Shown here piece after piece: positions 46,169 to 57,987 of a DNA stretch of 64,000 bases; position 1 is the first letter of the stretch, and the number at the start of each line of letters is the position of its first letter. Source of the DNA: Mortierella sp. BCC40632 (Eukaryota > Mortierellomycota > Mortierellomycetes > Mortierellales > Mortierellaceae); the NCBI GenBank assembly GCA_011634665.1, contig WAEK01000029.1, positions 58,501-122,500 on the forward strand, written 5' to 3'. The notes under the pieces are model-generated. The model did no database searches. It was given only the letters and a program-made list of their open reading frames with translations, and was not told the DNA's origin. Position numbers and translations under genes: made by a program.

Positions 46169-46987
46169 ATGCCCATCGAGAACCGTCTTCCTCGAGTCGA
46201 GATTGAGTTTTGTACCGGCTGCAAATGGTACATTAACACGGGCTCATGAGAGAGAATGAGCAGGAGACATGGAAGACTCATCGGACAGAGGCCATGTCAT
46301 CTCAAGACCACATCAAATTAACCCCTCCTCTTCTTTGTTGTTTTGTATTTCCACACTTATCACGTTCAAATAGGCACCTGCGCGCGGGCTGGATGGCCCA
46401 GGAGCTATTGCTCACATTCAATAACACTATAGGCGAGGTTGCCCTGATTCCTGGCGGGAGTGCAGTCTTTATCGTCCGGGTCAATGGAGGTATTATCTTG
46501 GGTTCCATGACTTGCTCGAGTGACCACACACCGTTGAGATGAATCAATTGAGAGCGGGGAAAGAAGGGTCCCAGACTTCTCCGAGGAAATTAAGGCTGAA
46601 CAACGGACAAAAAAAAAAAAAAAAAAGAGTACCACGACTTTCTCCCCGATCTAATACCATATTCTTTTGTTTCGCTTTGCTCTCTTTCCGTTGTGAACAT
46701 TCTTCAACCATGTCCTTCTCCTAGATATCGTCTATGATCGCAAGGAGCATGGACGATTCCCAGAGATGAAGGAACTGAAGCAACTCATCAGGAACGCGAT
46801 TGCACCAGAAATGAGTCTTGGTCACAGCGATAGTGCCGTCAAGTCTGCCTCAAACCCTGGTAAAGCCCAGACAGAGCCCTCGGCAATGACCACGACAAAG
46901 GCTAATGTTGAGGCTGAAGCAGGCAATGACGCCAAGGACAACGAGGGGGCTGTTCCGCCAGAACCAGAATGTAAAACGTGCCAATAG
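46169..46987 (+). CDS. SelW/Rdx-family thioredoxin-like protein (Cys form)
   Basis: Exons 46169..46227, 46374..46489, 46725..46987; 145 residues. The Rdx-fold motif CxxC is at Cys15 and Cys18 (EIEFCTGCKW), joined through intron 1 to HLRAGWMAQELLLTF, then GEVALIPGGSAVFIVRVNG and DRKEHGRFPEMKELKQLIR. The position that is selenocysteine in animal SelW is an ordinary Cys codon (TGC), so no SECIS is needed. A 60-residue acidic, Ala/Thr-rich C-terminal extension ends in a second CxxC-type pair (CKTC). Rdx proteins are thiol oxidoreductases of poorly known substrate. The gene converges on SEC6 with only 252 bp between stop codons. Confidence 0.87.
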
Positions 46988-47239
46988 ACAGGCGATTTCA
47001 AACAATGTGAAGGCTAGAAACATTGACGCCTTGACGGTCACTGTTTGCCTGCTTGCTTGCTTTATGCATAAACTCGGTTGGAACCCTGCAGTCCCCTTCC
47101 TTCCTTCCTTCCTTCCCCCCCCCCCTCTGCTCCCTCTCTTTTCCCCTCAAATATAATGTATTTATGGTAAATAGAGTAAAAAAGTGATTCAAGATACCTG
47201 TGTGAGGAAGCTACTTCATTCGTCAACCGTTGTCGTTTT

Positions 47240-49606
47240 CTACTGCCTACACTTGCTAAAGATGGTAGGCGAACGAGAGGCATCAATGGGGTCGGCATCC
47301 TTAAATCTCTCGTTGATAGGCTCCATAATCTCCTTCACACTTGACTTGTCCAGGTCATCCCTGCGGCTCAGGAGGTCTGATACTAATGTCAGGGGTAAAT
47401 CATGATAAATCTTCTTGAGAGCAAAGAACTCGAGATATGTTGTCCTCTTGGAACTAGAAATAAGTCGGTGAATCTTTTCGATCGCATCAAAGTCCTGTTC
47501 CAGGTCATTCATGGACTTGTACTGGATAAAGAAATTGAAAACGGCTCGACGATCTGTACGGAGTCTCTCCTCGCAGAATGCAGCCTTGAGCTTGACGCCC
47601 TTGTTACGGAGTGCATCAATTTGAGCAATAAAAAGACGCTCCAACATCCAGTCCACCATCTTGTTGAACATGTAGTCGTTCAAATGTGCTCTAAAGTCTA
47701 CACAGTAATCCTTGAGCGTCGCTACGACCGAACCCATCAAATCCTTTTCGTTATCATACCAGTCAGCCGTATACAATCTTGACAGAGGCTCAGCAATGTC
47801 ATTAAACACCAAGTCTAGGATCGAGTTGGCTCCTTGTGTTGCCACGTCGAAAAAGTCGTCCATAGCCAAGTTGAGTCGGTCTCTCAGGTTGTCAAGGGTC
47901 TTGGTCGATCGGATTAAGCTATCATTCTCAAGCCTCTGCAAAACTGCATCTGTATACTCTGCACACTTGATTTGGTCATTCGTCGCCGCTACAATGTATT
48001 CGGCCAATCCACCAGGCACCGACTCGGACGAATCGAGCAGTTTTTTAACCTCAGAAGCAAAGAGCGACTTCCATTTCTTTTGGTAGTCCTTGATCACCTC
48101 TATACACTCTCCGATGACCTGCTCGACAACCTTGCTCTGTTGAGAATCCGAGGCGATGGCAACCTGTTGGTTAATCATTTCGAACATCAAGCTTGCAGTC
48201 TGCATGTGGTACAATTGATCAGAGTCCTTCTCGAGGGGACCCTTGCGCTCCGTAAACTCGGTTGTTGCAGTGGACATCATATTATTGACCCACTTGACGA
48301 GGTTGGTCCTGACCAACTTCAGATACTCATCCAACAATCCCTGCTCGTTGCCATCGAGGAGTTGAGGTTCAAGAAGTTCCTCTGTGACACCCAACTGATG
48401 GTTCATACTGGCATAATACTCTCGTACCCACCGAAGCAAATGCAGGATTCGTGCTCCATCCAGGTCAGGGGATTGAACGATTTTGTTGGCGAGCTCATAG
48501 ACATGGCGGTGGTATTCGAGCACAAAGAATGGAAAGATCTTGTAGTTGGAGGGTGAGCGCGGCACAAGATCATCGTATACCAGGGCGAGATCTGGAAAGA
48601 CAAAGTCTGTGGCCTCAAGACATTCCAGTGGTTCTTTCTCTACACCTTCCATCAGCGGTGCAAATTTTCGTGCGACCTCTTCGTGGAGGACATCAAAGAA
48701 CTTGCTTCTTAGGGACTTGGCCGCCCTTGGGGGCTTTTCTGCCTTTTTTCCAAAGCCCTGGAGAGAGGTCCGTCGTTCCGTTTTGGTGGTCACCGATTTT
48801 GCGTCGGCACTCTCTTCGCTCTCGATAATCTTGATGAGCCGTACGATAACCGATCCCTGGTTATTCTTGATTAGTTTGATCATGTTCCGTGCCAAATCCC
48901 AGAGGTAGTTCTCAAACTCTTCAATGACCTGGTCCAACCTTCCAAAGTACTGCTTCAAGGTCACCTTGACGTCCAAAGGCTCATCCCGTGCCATGTGAAG
49001 TGTCGAGTCTCGAAGTTGTTCTAGTTTATAGAGTTGATGATGGACAAAGAGAAGGTTTGGTGCTGGTCCAAGAACGTTCTTTTTATCATCCCGTAGCATG
49101 TTCTTGACCCTATCCAAGTCCTGATGGAGTTCCTGAAAGTTGTTGACCAGATTCTGTGTCGCGACAAAGTTCTGGTGCGTTTGCGAGATCTAACCGAACA
49201 TGATAAGATAGAGTAATGAGAAAAGTCAATCCTTTTTTTCTTTTCTTTTCACGCTTTAGTCAACAGCTACACCCTCCCATTGCTGGACGTTTACTTTGCG
49301 AAGACGTGGATAGTCACTGATCAATCCACGGGCATCCTTGCAGAGCGAGTCGATATTCTTCATATTAGAGCGGATACCCAAGACCTGTTCCTTGGTAGTT
49401 CCAAGAATGTCAAGTGCTTCTCTAGCCTCCTCCAGCTGATTCTGGACTCCGATTTTAAGTTGCTGGTCGACAATGGCCTTTTCACGAACGAGTTTTTGAC
49501 GGATGGCGGCGAGATTGGAGAGGTCGTCCGGATGCTTCAGCATGGCCGCGATGATGGAGACCTTCGCATCCGGTGAGAGTGAGATGATTGACTTTGAGTC
49601 GACCAT
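47240..49606 (-). CDS. SEC6: Exocyst complex subunit Sec6 (EXOC3)
   Basis: Sec6 is a subunit of the exocyst, which tethers secretory vesicles to the plasma membrane before SNARE fusion. Two exons on the minus strand, 49271..49606 and 47240..49189, phase-0 intron of 81 bp; 761 residues, normal for the family. The N-terminus is a coiled coil (AIRQKLVREKAIVDQQLK through KKVN-like NVQQWEG), followed by ISQTHQNFVATQNLV as in Sec6. The C-terminal CATCHR-type helical bundles include LLRWVREYYASMNHQLG, LLDEYLKLVRTNLVKWVNNM and LEFFALKKIYHDLPLTLVSDLLSRRDD near the end. The start ATG at 49606 is the first in frame. It is divergent from AP2 sigma across 512 bp. Confidence 0.92.
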
Positions 49607-50118
49607 GGTCTACTGTTTCTGTCCTTGGGTATGAAGAGACTCTGGTCGAAGGGTAGAAAGGATAGTTGGCGTAGATCGAATAGGCGAATGATGGATGGCA
49701 ATGGGAAGCAAACGCATGCATCAAAAAAAAAAAAAAAAAAAGGAAAGGAGACGCGGACTGCCCTTTGGACCTTAACTGAGCAGGTGTGTGGTGCGGGCCC
49801 ATATAAAAAAAAAAAAAACTGAGAGCGGAGCACCGCGTGGAGAGAGTCGTCCCAACTGCAAACTGGGCCCGCTGGGCCAGGTCTATTTTTTGATGCAGAC
49901 GGCTCATCCTCCTCTCGCATTCCCATTTCCTCATCTGCATTCTCTTTCTCTGTTCCCATCTAACTGTCTCGACCCCGCTGGGCCCATCATCATCTCTACC
50001 CAACGGCCCTTTTTCTTTTTCTTTTTCTCTTGCTTCATCCACCTCCTTTCTCATCTCTCACCAGACCAGCATCCTTTCGCCGCATCCTTCTTCTCTTCAC
50101 ATCTTTGACCGACATCCA
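49607..50118. promoter_or_regulatory. Bidirectional promoter SEC6/AP2 sigma
   Basis: The 512-bp spacer between divergent start codons contains A19 and A14 runs (about 49722-49741 and 49805-49819) and a pyrimidine-rich tract (50005-50030) just upstream of AP2 sigma. No coding frame is supported. Confidence 0.5.
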
Positions 50119-50419
50119 ATGGTACGACTACCTGACAGTGCCTGACTCCTGAGACGACCAAAATTCTCGATTAATCTCAGTCCATCCCACTTTTCTTTCC
50201 CTTTTTACCCGCCATTATGAATCCCGGATATTTAGATCCGCTTTATCCTAGTGCAGAATCGTCAGGGCAAGACTCGATTGTCAAAATGGTATGCTCCATA
50301 TGAAGATGACGAGAAGTTAAAGCTCAAGGGCGAGGTACACCGGCTTGTGGCACCCAGGGACCAGAAATACCAGTCCAACTTTGTCGAGGTAATAAGACTG
50401 ATCCGTATCAGGACCAACC

Positions 50420-50452
<33 letters not shown>

Positions 50453-50929
50453 AAGGAGCTTCAAGGCACTGACACCACGTCAACATCCTCTTCTTTTTTT
50501 TTTCTTCTTCTTTATCTTCCCTGGCATTAGTTCCGCAACTTCAAGATTGTCTACCGTCGCTATGCAGGTCTCTTCTTCTGTCTCTGTGTCGATGCCAACG
50601 ACAATGAACTAGCATATCTGGAAGCTATTCATTTTTTCGTCGAGGTCTTGGATGCCTTCTTTGGAAACGTCTGCGAGCTCGATCTCGTCTTTAACTTTTA
50701 CAAGGTAGGCCAAAAAAAAAAAAAAAAGAGTACGAGTACAGCCATCATGGAACAGGACCATCAGACTGCTGCGGTGGAAAAGCCGAGTGAATTTTAATGA
50801 TCTCTTCTGGATGATCTCTTTCTCTTTTAGGTCTATGCTATTCTAGATGAGGTCTTTCTCGCTGGCGAGATTGAAGAGACGAGTAAGAACGTGGTTCTGA
50901 CAAGATTGGATCATCTGGACAAATTGTAA
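50119..50929 (+). CDS. APS2: AP-2 clathrin adaptor complex sigma subunit
   Basis: The sigma subunit stabilises the AP-2 core and contributes to dileucine-cargo binding at the plasma membrane. Exons 50119..50121, 50236..50388, 50531..50704, 50831..50929; 142 residues, exactly the usual length. The sequence is very conserved: [100 protein letters not shown] and [21 protein letters not shown]. The match is to AP-2 rather than AP-1 sigma. The first coding exon is only ATG. No ATG precedes IRFIL at the start of exon 2, and ATG|GTACGA fits a phase-0 donor. Intron 2 has an A30 run at 50421-50450. Confidence 0.95.
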
Positions 50930-51026
50930 AAGAAAAAAGAATAAAAAAGAAACAAAAAAAAAAAGGAGAATAAAAGGTGCCTTTAACGGGTATTTCTCGA
51001 ATAGGCTAATGAGAGAAGGAAGCGTT

Positions 51027-51060
<34 letters not shown>

Positions 51061-51527
51061 AGAAGCAAGCCCTGATGATCTGCTCCTCAAGAATGAACGC
51101 AATAAACCTTGATTTATTACCAGGACTATTTTCGTCCGCATGGCCCTTTTCTCCACTATTTCCATTTTTTGATCATGGCCTCTTCTCTACTGATCAAGCT
51201 CCAACTTTGAGGAAATTTATACACCAAGTTGCCACTCTTTCTTTTCTTTTCTTTCTTTCTTTCTTTCTTTTTGTTTTACTCAATGACAGAAACAGTGGTG
51301 GCCTTTTTTTCTCATGTCTACATACTTTTGAAAAATGTCTTGAGATTCCAAAGAATACCACCCACTAAAAAAAAAAAACAACAACGAGTCATCCATCCAA
51401 CAAACCCTCAATGCTCTGCGCCAGTCAGGTCAATAACCACTTTTTACTTCACTACAGTTTTTCCTCTTCCTCTTCCTCTTCTTCTTTTTTTTTTGCTTGT
51501 TTGTTTGTCTTGTGTGAATTTGCTCCT
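50930..51527. other. Convergent spacer AP2 sigma/eIF3L
   Basis: Holds a GT/GA tract (51028-51061), TTTC array (51237-51272) and pyrimidine-rich tract (51459-51500). No gene. Confidence 0.5.
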
Positions 51528-53874
51528 TTAGGCAGTGTTGGCAGTGAGCTCAAGTCCTCCGAGAATGTCCTGGAACTTGTTAATGTTGCGCAAGAACCAA
51601 TCTCCGTAACGACGGCCGACCTTGGACTCTGAAACGTGGATCATATCCTCCTTCAAGCAGAAATCGAGGTCGGATGTCGACTGGACCTCACCCTCGAGCA
51701 AAGTACCCTCGACCCACTTAGTCTGACGACTCCTGATCTTGGCCACCATCAACAAAGTACGGAGCTGCTGGGGATCGATATCAAGGAACGAGGCCAACTT
51801 GGCATTGCCCATCGTCGAGTAAAGCTTCAAATAAGATCTGAGAGTTGGCAACAAGATCGAGTGCTGAACATCAGACAAAAAGATCTTTGTGTAATGCTGG
51901 ATGGGCTCGAAAGGTGCCCGGTTCAGGACCTCTGGATCATCAAAGTTGGGGCCGTTGGGCGAGATGAACTTGGGGCAAGCGAACTGGAAGAGCTCCTCAA
52001 AGACCTGCATGGCCTCATCAGGGCGCGACAACTTGTTGGACTGCTCTGCATACTTTTCACGAAGCTGGCTGTGAATGTTCTCATCCAAGCGGGTGGGGCA
52101 GAGGGTAACGCACATGGCCAAGAGAGCATACATCTGGTCGGCCTTCTTGTTGATCTGATCATGCTGGTACGAACGGGTGTGGTACTGCTTGGTGCGGTTG
52201 ATGAAAACAAGAATGTGCGAGAAAGCCTTGATGGCATCGGCATAGCGACGCAGCATCATGTAGGCAAAGCCGACATAGTAGTAGGTCGTCACATGGCAGG
52301 CCGTCACACGGGCAAAGAGCGCCTGCTTCTTGTTCAACTCAATGTTGTCCATCATCTTCAAAGCAAGAGTGAAATCGCCCAAAAGACAGTGAACGCGGAG
52401 GAGTCCAACAATGCTGAAGTAACCAAGCATCTTGTACAAAGGACGCGATCCATACTCGCCAGCAGCCTCCAACATGTCGCCACCGTTCTTCGAGACCAAG
52501 AGCTGTTCCGTGATGCGCGACTTTTGGATGAGCGAGTACAAGACGTTCAAAACACTGTAGCAGCTCCAGATCTGAGAGTTGTCACGGAGCAAGGCGAGCT
52601 CCTCCTCGCTCTTGTGCTTGAGACGGTTCCGGTAGTTGCTGAAGGACTGGAACTGGTAAATGAACTCGTCAATGATATCCCACAACCACTGGTTAGGCAA
52701 CTCCAGGTTAACAGGTCCCTCCGAGTCTACACAGGTTGGTTTTTGTATTAAGATAAATTAGTATTTTTTTTTTCAAGACCCAATAAATCTTAAAGGGATA
52801 ATAGATAATTCTCGATTCTATCGAGTCCCAGTGCTGGGCAATCCAAGGGACTACCATGCAAGACGACTTACTCAAGATGTAGTTGAAGAGATCGCAGTAG
52901 TTCTCGTACGAGTGGAAGCGGTGCTCAATCGTGGGAGTGAGGCGAGAGTAGATATGGCGATAGTACAACTCGCGGTAGAGGGTCAAGAACACTTGATCTA
53001 GAGAACCAAAGAGTTTATCACTCGGTCAATAATTACCCTTTTTTTTTTTTTTTTTTTACCATCTCTCAGTCATTCACATCTGCTTGTGAATGAGCAATAC
53101 AACAATAATAAAATAATAACTAGACTAGCAACAAAATCAAAGACATTTCTTTTTTGTTTTCTTTTTCTTTTTCTTTTTTACCATCGTTGACCAAAGGCGA
53201 GATGGCCTCTGGATCGGGCCACGACTCCTTGGCGTAGAACTTCTCGGTGAGCTTGTTGAACGAGCCTTCGTAGATCGAGTGGAGCTCGTTGACATTGTTC
53301 TCCAGAACGTTGCGGTGGAAGTACAAAATGAACTTCTTGACCACCTCAGGGATCTGAACCTCCTGGTACTGCTGGGAAGACTGGTCTATTAGAGATGAGC
53401 GATCGTTGCCAAGTCAAAAGGTCGATTCCTGTCGGTTAAATCGAGGAAACATGGGTAGAATGAAAGAGATGCAACAAAAAATATACAGGGAACAAAGGCT
53501 ATGGAGAAGGTCAAAGGACCATAGGCCAGGGGTTGAGAGGAGGATAGAGAGAAAGGCAGCAGGTGGTACTCAAAAAGAGTCGTAATACTGCGTCTAAAGA
53601 GCAAATCCAAGGCGTCCAGACGACTAGATGAGGCTCTGTGGCCTTGTCCTGGAGTCTACATCAACAACGCCAATCATATCGCCGTGATGATCTATTTGAT
53701 TTGTAGACCCCTGGTCCGTTGATCCTGCTTTCGTGCCTTTGTGACGTTTATCCAGATGATGGTGTTATTACCAGCAGCGAGGAGTTCCTCCTCGAGGACA
53801 TCATCCTCCACGGGGTATGCGCTGACGACCAAGTCGACCTCGGCGCCAATGTCGATCTCTTCCTCGTAGTTCAT
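51528..53874 (-). CDS. EIF3L: Eukaryotic translation initiation factor 3 subunit L
   Basis: eIF3L is a PCI-domain subunit of the eIF3 complex that assembles the 43S pre-initiation complex. Four exons on the minus strand: 53772..53874, 53182..53385, 52872..52997, 51528..52726; 543 residues. All three junctions are phase 1. Recognisable blocks: [110 protein letters not shown] and a C-terminal PCI segment ([17 protein letters not shown]). S. cerevisiae lacks this subunit, whereas most filamentous fungi keep it. A 371-codon open frame lies antisense (51636..52751), but it mirrors a highly codon-biased exon and is not supported. Confidence 0.95.
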
Positions 53875-54886
53875 GGCTGCAGATGAAGTGGATGAATGCT
53901 AGGGGTGATGCGACAATGATCGCTCCCTTGCGCTACCAAAATAAAAAAAATTGCCAGTGGCGCTTTCTTTCTCAAAAAAAAAGGGTCACGTGCTAAATAT
54001 CCTCGGGGGGCTAAACATTTCACAGCATTTGCGCTAAAGAACGGTTCCTGGACCTCTAGCTTTGGCGGGGACTCCTATACTACCCAATGGATCATGAATC
54101 AGTTCACAGCAACCTGCATATCATACTGTGCCATCTAAACCCTTTGACTATACAGAAAACGGCTCGTTTTCTAGGGATATGGTTGATAACAGGAACAACA
54201 CACGTAATCAATCAGGACTAGCATTTTTGCCATTGGATAGGTCAAAAGTAAAGAATATGGAGCAAGACTCAAGACAGAAGACAAGAAATTCAAGGTTAAT
54301 GCTTACCCTCTCACCAGCATCAGTTGTCTATTTACGACAAGGGATAGTATTGATCAATAAAGGTCAGCCTGATGTTGGACTCCTACTAGTATATCGTGTA
54401 TATTTTATATGTTAAAGCCGAGGTTCTCCGATCCGGCACCCCAGGAATACCTAAAACATATGTGAAGGGATATGAAAATTCGGAAAAGAGTTAAATAGAT
54501 TTTCGATAGAAATGAATATGCCACCAAAGGATTTTGCGACAGAGATGGTAGTGTGACAGCTGGCAAGTCATCCAGCTTTAAATGCTTATGGCAACCACTA
54601 AAAAACGAGGATGTAGAACTATTTGGGTGCAGTTCACTTTTAATTTGTTTTATTTGATATTGGCTCAGGCGTGATCTGGGTTTCTAACTAAAGAGTTGCT
54701 TATGAAGACTGCTAGGGAAAGGACAAGGAATATCTCCCTTCTTTTATCTTTCTTTTTCTTTTTTTTTTTTTTTTTTTTTCTTTCTTTTCTTCTTCATTTT
54801 TTCTTTTCTCTCTTCATTTTTTTTTTTTTTTTTTGTAACGCTTTACTTGAGCCGAGGACAGGGTGATGATCAGTCCTTCGACCCAT
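53875..54886. other. Spacer between eIF3L and a small secreted protein gene
   Basis: The first ~150 bp are the eIF3L promoter. T-rich tracts occupy 54756-54836, the 3' side of the secreted-protein gene. A 95-codon frame at 54128..54415 has no domain features. Confidence 0.45.
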
Positions 54887-55141
54887 TTACGTGCAGCTGT
54901 CTGTAACATGGTTGGCTGAGCGCCAGTTGGAAATGCAGCATTGGTAGAACGCTGGACAGTCCGGAATATCATGGCAACGACGGTCATCTCCCATCCAGCC
55001 CTTGCAGCAATTGGAAGTAGCTGCTCCCCAGAAGGGCTCGTCCTTGGGACTGTTGCACCATGAGCCTCCTTTGAGAGGGGCAGCTTGGATGGCAATAAGA
55101 CTGGACAGGATGGCACCAAGGAAGATGATTGATTTGTACAT
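54887..55141 (-). CDS. Small secreted protein with eight cysteines
   Basis: Single exon, 84 residues. A clear signal peptide (residues 1-20, YKSIIFLGAILSSLIAIQA) is followed by about 63 residues with eight Cys at 29, 45, 46, 56, 62, 68, 69 and 83, including two CC pairs, a number that allows four disulfides. The mature part is rich in Trp, Asp and Gly. I recognise no named family. Small size, secretion signal and even cysteine number fit effector-like or antimicrobial-like fungal peptides, but the role is unknown. The T-rich sequence downstream and a leader of about 200 bp upstream look like ordinary gene flanks. Confidence 0.65.
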   Translation of the reverse strand: MYKSIIFLGAILSSLIAIQAAPLKGGSWCNSPKDEPFWGAATSNCCKGWMGDDRRCHDIPDCPAFYQCCISNWRSANHVTDSCT

Positions 55142-57987
55142 AGCTGACTTGGATCTTTTAGAGGTAAGAGGGTGGTATTAACAAAAAGGATACTATTAGC
55201 TCTTGAAAGATTGAAGGAAATCAAGCCTGGATTAATGGGTGCTAGTTTTTTCTTTGACTTACGAGGATAAGAGTAGGGAGATTGTTTGATAGAGGAGTGG
55301 GATGGGAGCGTATTGGATAGAGTGTGAGAAGGAGGCGGTGTGAGGATATGACTTTCTTCTGTTCTTGGAACCAACGTATTTATACGGCTCGAGAGAGGTC
55401 AAGGAACAAATGAATGAATGAACAAAGACAGGTTAAGCAGCCATAGGCCACCTAGGCCACCCAGGCCATCTAGGCTATCTAGGCCATCTAGGTCATCTAG
55501 GTCATCAAGGTCATCAAGGTCATGCTGAAAGCAACACAAATGCATTTGCACATAATGAATAAAATTAACATCCGCTGATAGGATGTTGGAAAGAAGCGTC
55601 CTGCCACATCGTAATGCAAAGAAGAGAGCCAAGCCCATATTTTAGAACATTTGGTCAAATAGCAGTGCACAGCCTCAATTCTGACAACAACAACATGTGC
55701 GAGTTGGGCGATTGTTGTTCTCACTATTCCTTAAATGGGGCTGAGTGCCCTAGAGTATTTTCAGCCTAGCAAAAACACGCGACGAGGACTTCCATTTTCT
55801 TTCCGCTGGAAAGAAAAATCCCTCACCACCCTACTCTTCTCGCACCGGTCTCCAAAAGCTATTTCCTCCTCTATGATACTATCCCCACACATTAGATGGA
55901 AGGAAGGGGGCTGAAAATTGGCCGAATACGTCTCCGGGAGTGTCATGAATAAAGTCAAAGAAGAAATGGCCTCGGAAAAGCAACAGATGGCCTTGTTCTA
56001 GAACAATGGCTCGTGATCTTACTCTGGTCCTCTCTAGCCCCACCCTATGGGGAAAAAAAAGCTTTGTTTGTGTTTGCAGCCTCATTGCAGACCTCTCTTC
56101 TACGTCTCTACGTAAACGAATAGAACAAGTATAAGGCAAATTCAGCACCCATGGCTTGTTGAATATGTTTCTTTAGAATGAATCTTGTCCTTTGATGACA
56201 TATCTACCACCACAAGAGTTTTCCTATGCAAAAAATACCGAAAAAGCAGCATTTCCAGCTCATCATGAGGGTCGGGCATTCGGGATAAAGAAGGCCCATC
56301 GGCTGTACGTTGAGAGTTGTATGTATAGTATGCTCTCCAGGCATAATGCACAGCTGAATCCTCCGCGGTTTTGAACTCCAGCCATATAGGACGGACTACT
56401 ACTTCAGGACATCAAAGAGATCGCGATCGGCGTGGGAAATGCCAACTCTTTTTCTTGGGAATGTACGTACTCTCCGCTAGGAAGGAGGACATCATTCCAT
56501 TAGACTTTGGCCAAAGGAACCCGCTTGGCAAACAAAAGACGGCTTTTCGCCAAAGCACTGAGACAAGAGAAAAAAAAATGCCCGTTTGGTACATGAATTA
56601 CATCGAATTTGCTGCATGCGCAGACTGACTACGATTACAATACCATTATTGGCTCAGTTTCTATGACAGTTCTCCACTTTTTTCTTTACCCGGATCCTCC
56701 GCAATGCATCCCTTGATGTAGCCAAGAAAATCTGAGCATTGCAAAAAGTACTTGCCATGTTGTCATAGGATGGTGATCCAAGTCGCCATCCAGGCTCTCT
56801 ACTTCAAGGAATACAATGACCCATCGATTCCGAGGATGCTATAACACAAAAAAAGAGAAGAAAAGGGGGTGTAGCACGTTCGGGACCTAGTTGCATACGC
56901 ACAGGCCCGGACACCATAGTCAGAGAATATGTACTCTCAGGGCAGCAGGGTTGCCTCCGAATCTAGATAGGGCCAGGTGCCCGAGTGAACATGAGGCGTT
57001 GGAACCAGCAGCGATCTAGAACTAGATTCGACAGTAGCAACTACAGCGAGAGTCGTGTCAGCGGAATGTCCGCATGAAAGTTGTGAGCCTTTTCCTACCC
57101 GTTCATCATTTGTTTCGAGAGTGTTTGCTTCCCAGCGGAGGAGAATAAGATTCCATGTTTGTTGACGCCAGAGCTCTGGCGTAGACCTTACCATGACTAC
57201 CCATTGTCACATTAGGGCAGCCTTTACTGCAGGTTTTGAGCGAGACCTACCAATTGGTGGAAGCACAATTGGCAGTCCGGTCTCCGTTTGACTCTGCGCA
57301 ACCATTGTCGTTGCTCTTCAAATAAACTCTTCCTCTTTCCCAAAGGATTCTCCCGTAGCTGCTGCGAAGCAACGCAATTATTGCTGCCTAGATCTACTTT
57401 CTTTAGCATCTAGACTACCTCCACAAGGCCTAGACGGGAGAGCAGACAAGATTCCAAGGGAATGGATGCTTTCTATCCTCTCCGCCGACGATGGTAGCAA
57501 ACTTCCCAGGAGGCTCTCCAACAAACGCTCACTGGCGACAGAACGATCGGGTGATGATCGATACGCCCATCCGACCGTTTTTTTTTTTTAGTTTAACCCT
57601 GGAACATCCCACCACTAGAGGGCATGGGCGTGAGATCGGAGTGTGACAGAGGAGGTATGTCAAAAGGAACACAAAAAAGTTTTCGTGGGTCCTGCGCTCT
57701 GTAACGCAGCGCAAAATCATAGATTACCGCATACATTCTATGTCTACTTTCTCTTTTCCTCTTTGGCCGCCGTTATCCTGTGGCATGTTTACCGCAGAAC
57801 GTCGGAGTCAACAAAGAAGTTCTTACATTCCTGTAGTCAGTATCTAGGGATATCTCACCCTGATTCATTAAGGGCGTTCTCACTTGCTATAAAAGCAACG
57901 CGTCGAATCGCCTTTTGTGTGTTTTTTTTTTCTTTTCTTCTCTATCCTCTCTTTCACATAACCAAAAGGAATCCTCCAGACTTCAAG
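55142..57987. other. 2.8-kb gene-poor stretch between two small secreted protein genes
   Basis: It includes a 9-bp minisatellite near 55441-55525. The remainder has short open frames only, none with conserved motifs or a signal peptide. The T-rich sequence near 57920-57933 and a pyrimidine-rich leader precede the next gene. Decayed genes cannot be excluded. Confidence 0.45.
55441..55525. repeat. 9-bp minisatellite (GGCCATCTA-type), about nine copies
   Basis: Imperfect tandem units such as GGCCACCTA, GGCCATCTA, GGTCATCTA and GGTCATCAA run in register. Because the unit is a multiple of three, the minus-strand frame reads DDL/DGL/GGL triplets, but no flanking gene supports translation. Confidence 0.85.

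Noticed and set aside
51636..52751. A 371-codon open frame antisense to eIF3L
   Set aside because: It mirrors a single highly conserved, codon-biased exon. Its protein has no domain-like sequence, whereas the minus-strand frame is unmistakable eIF3L.
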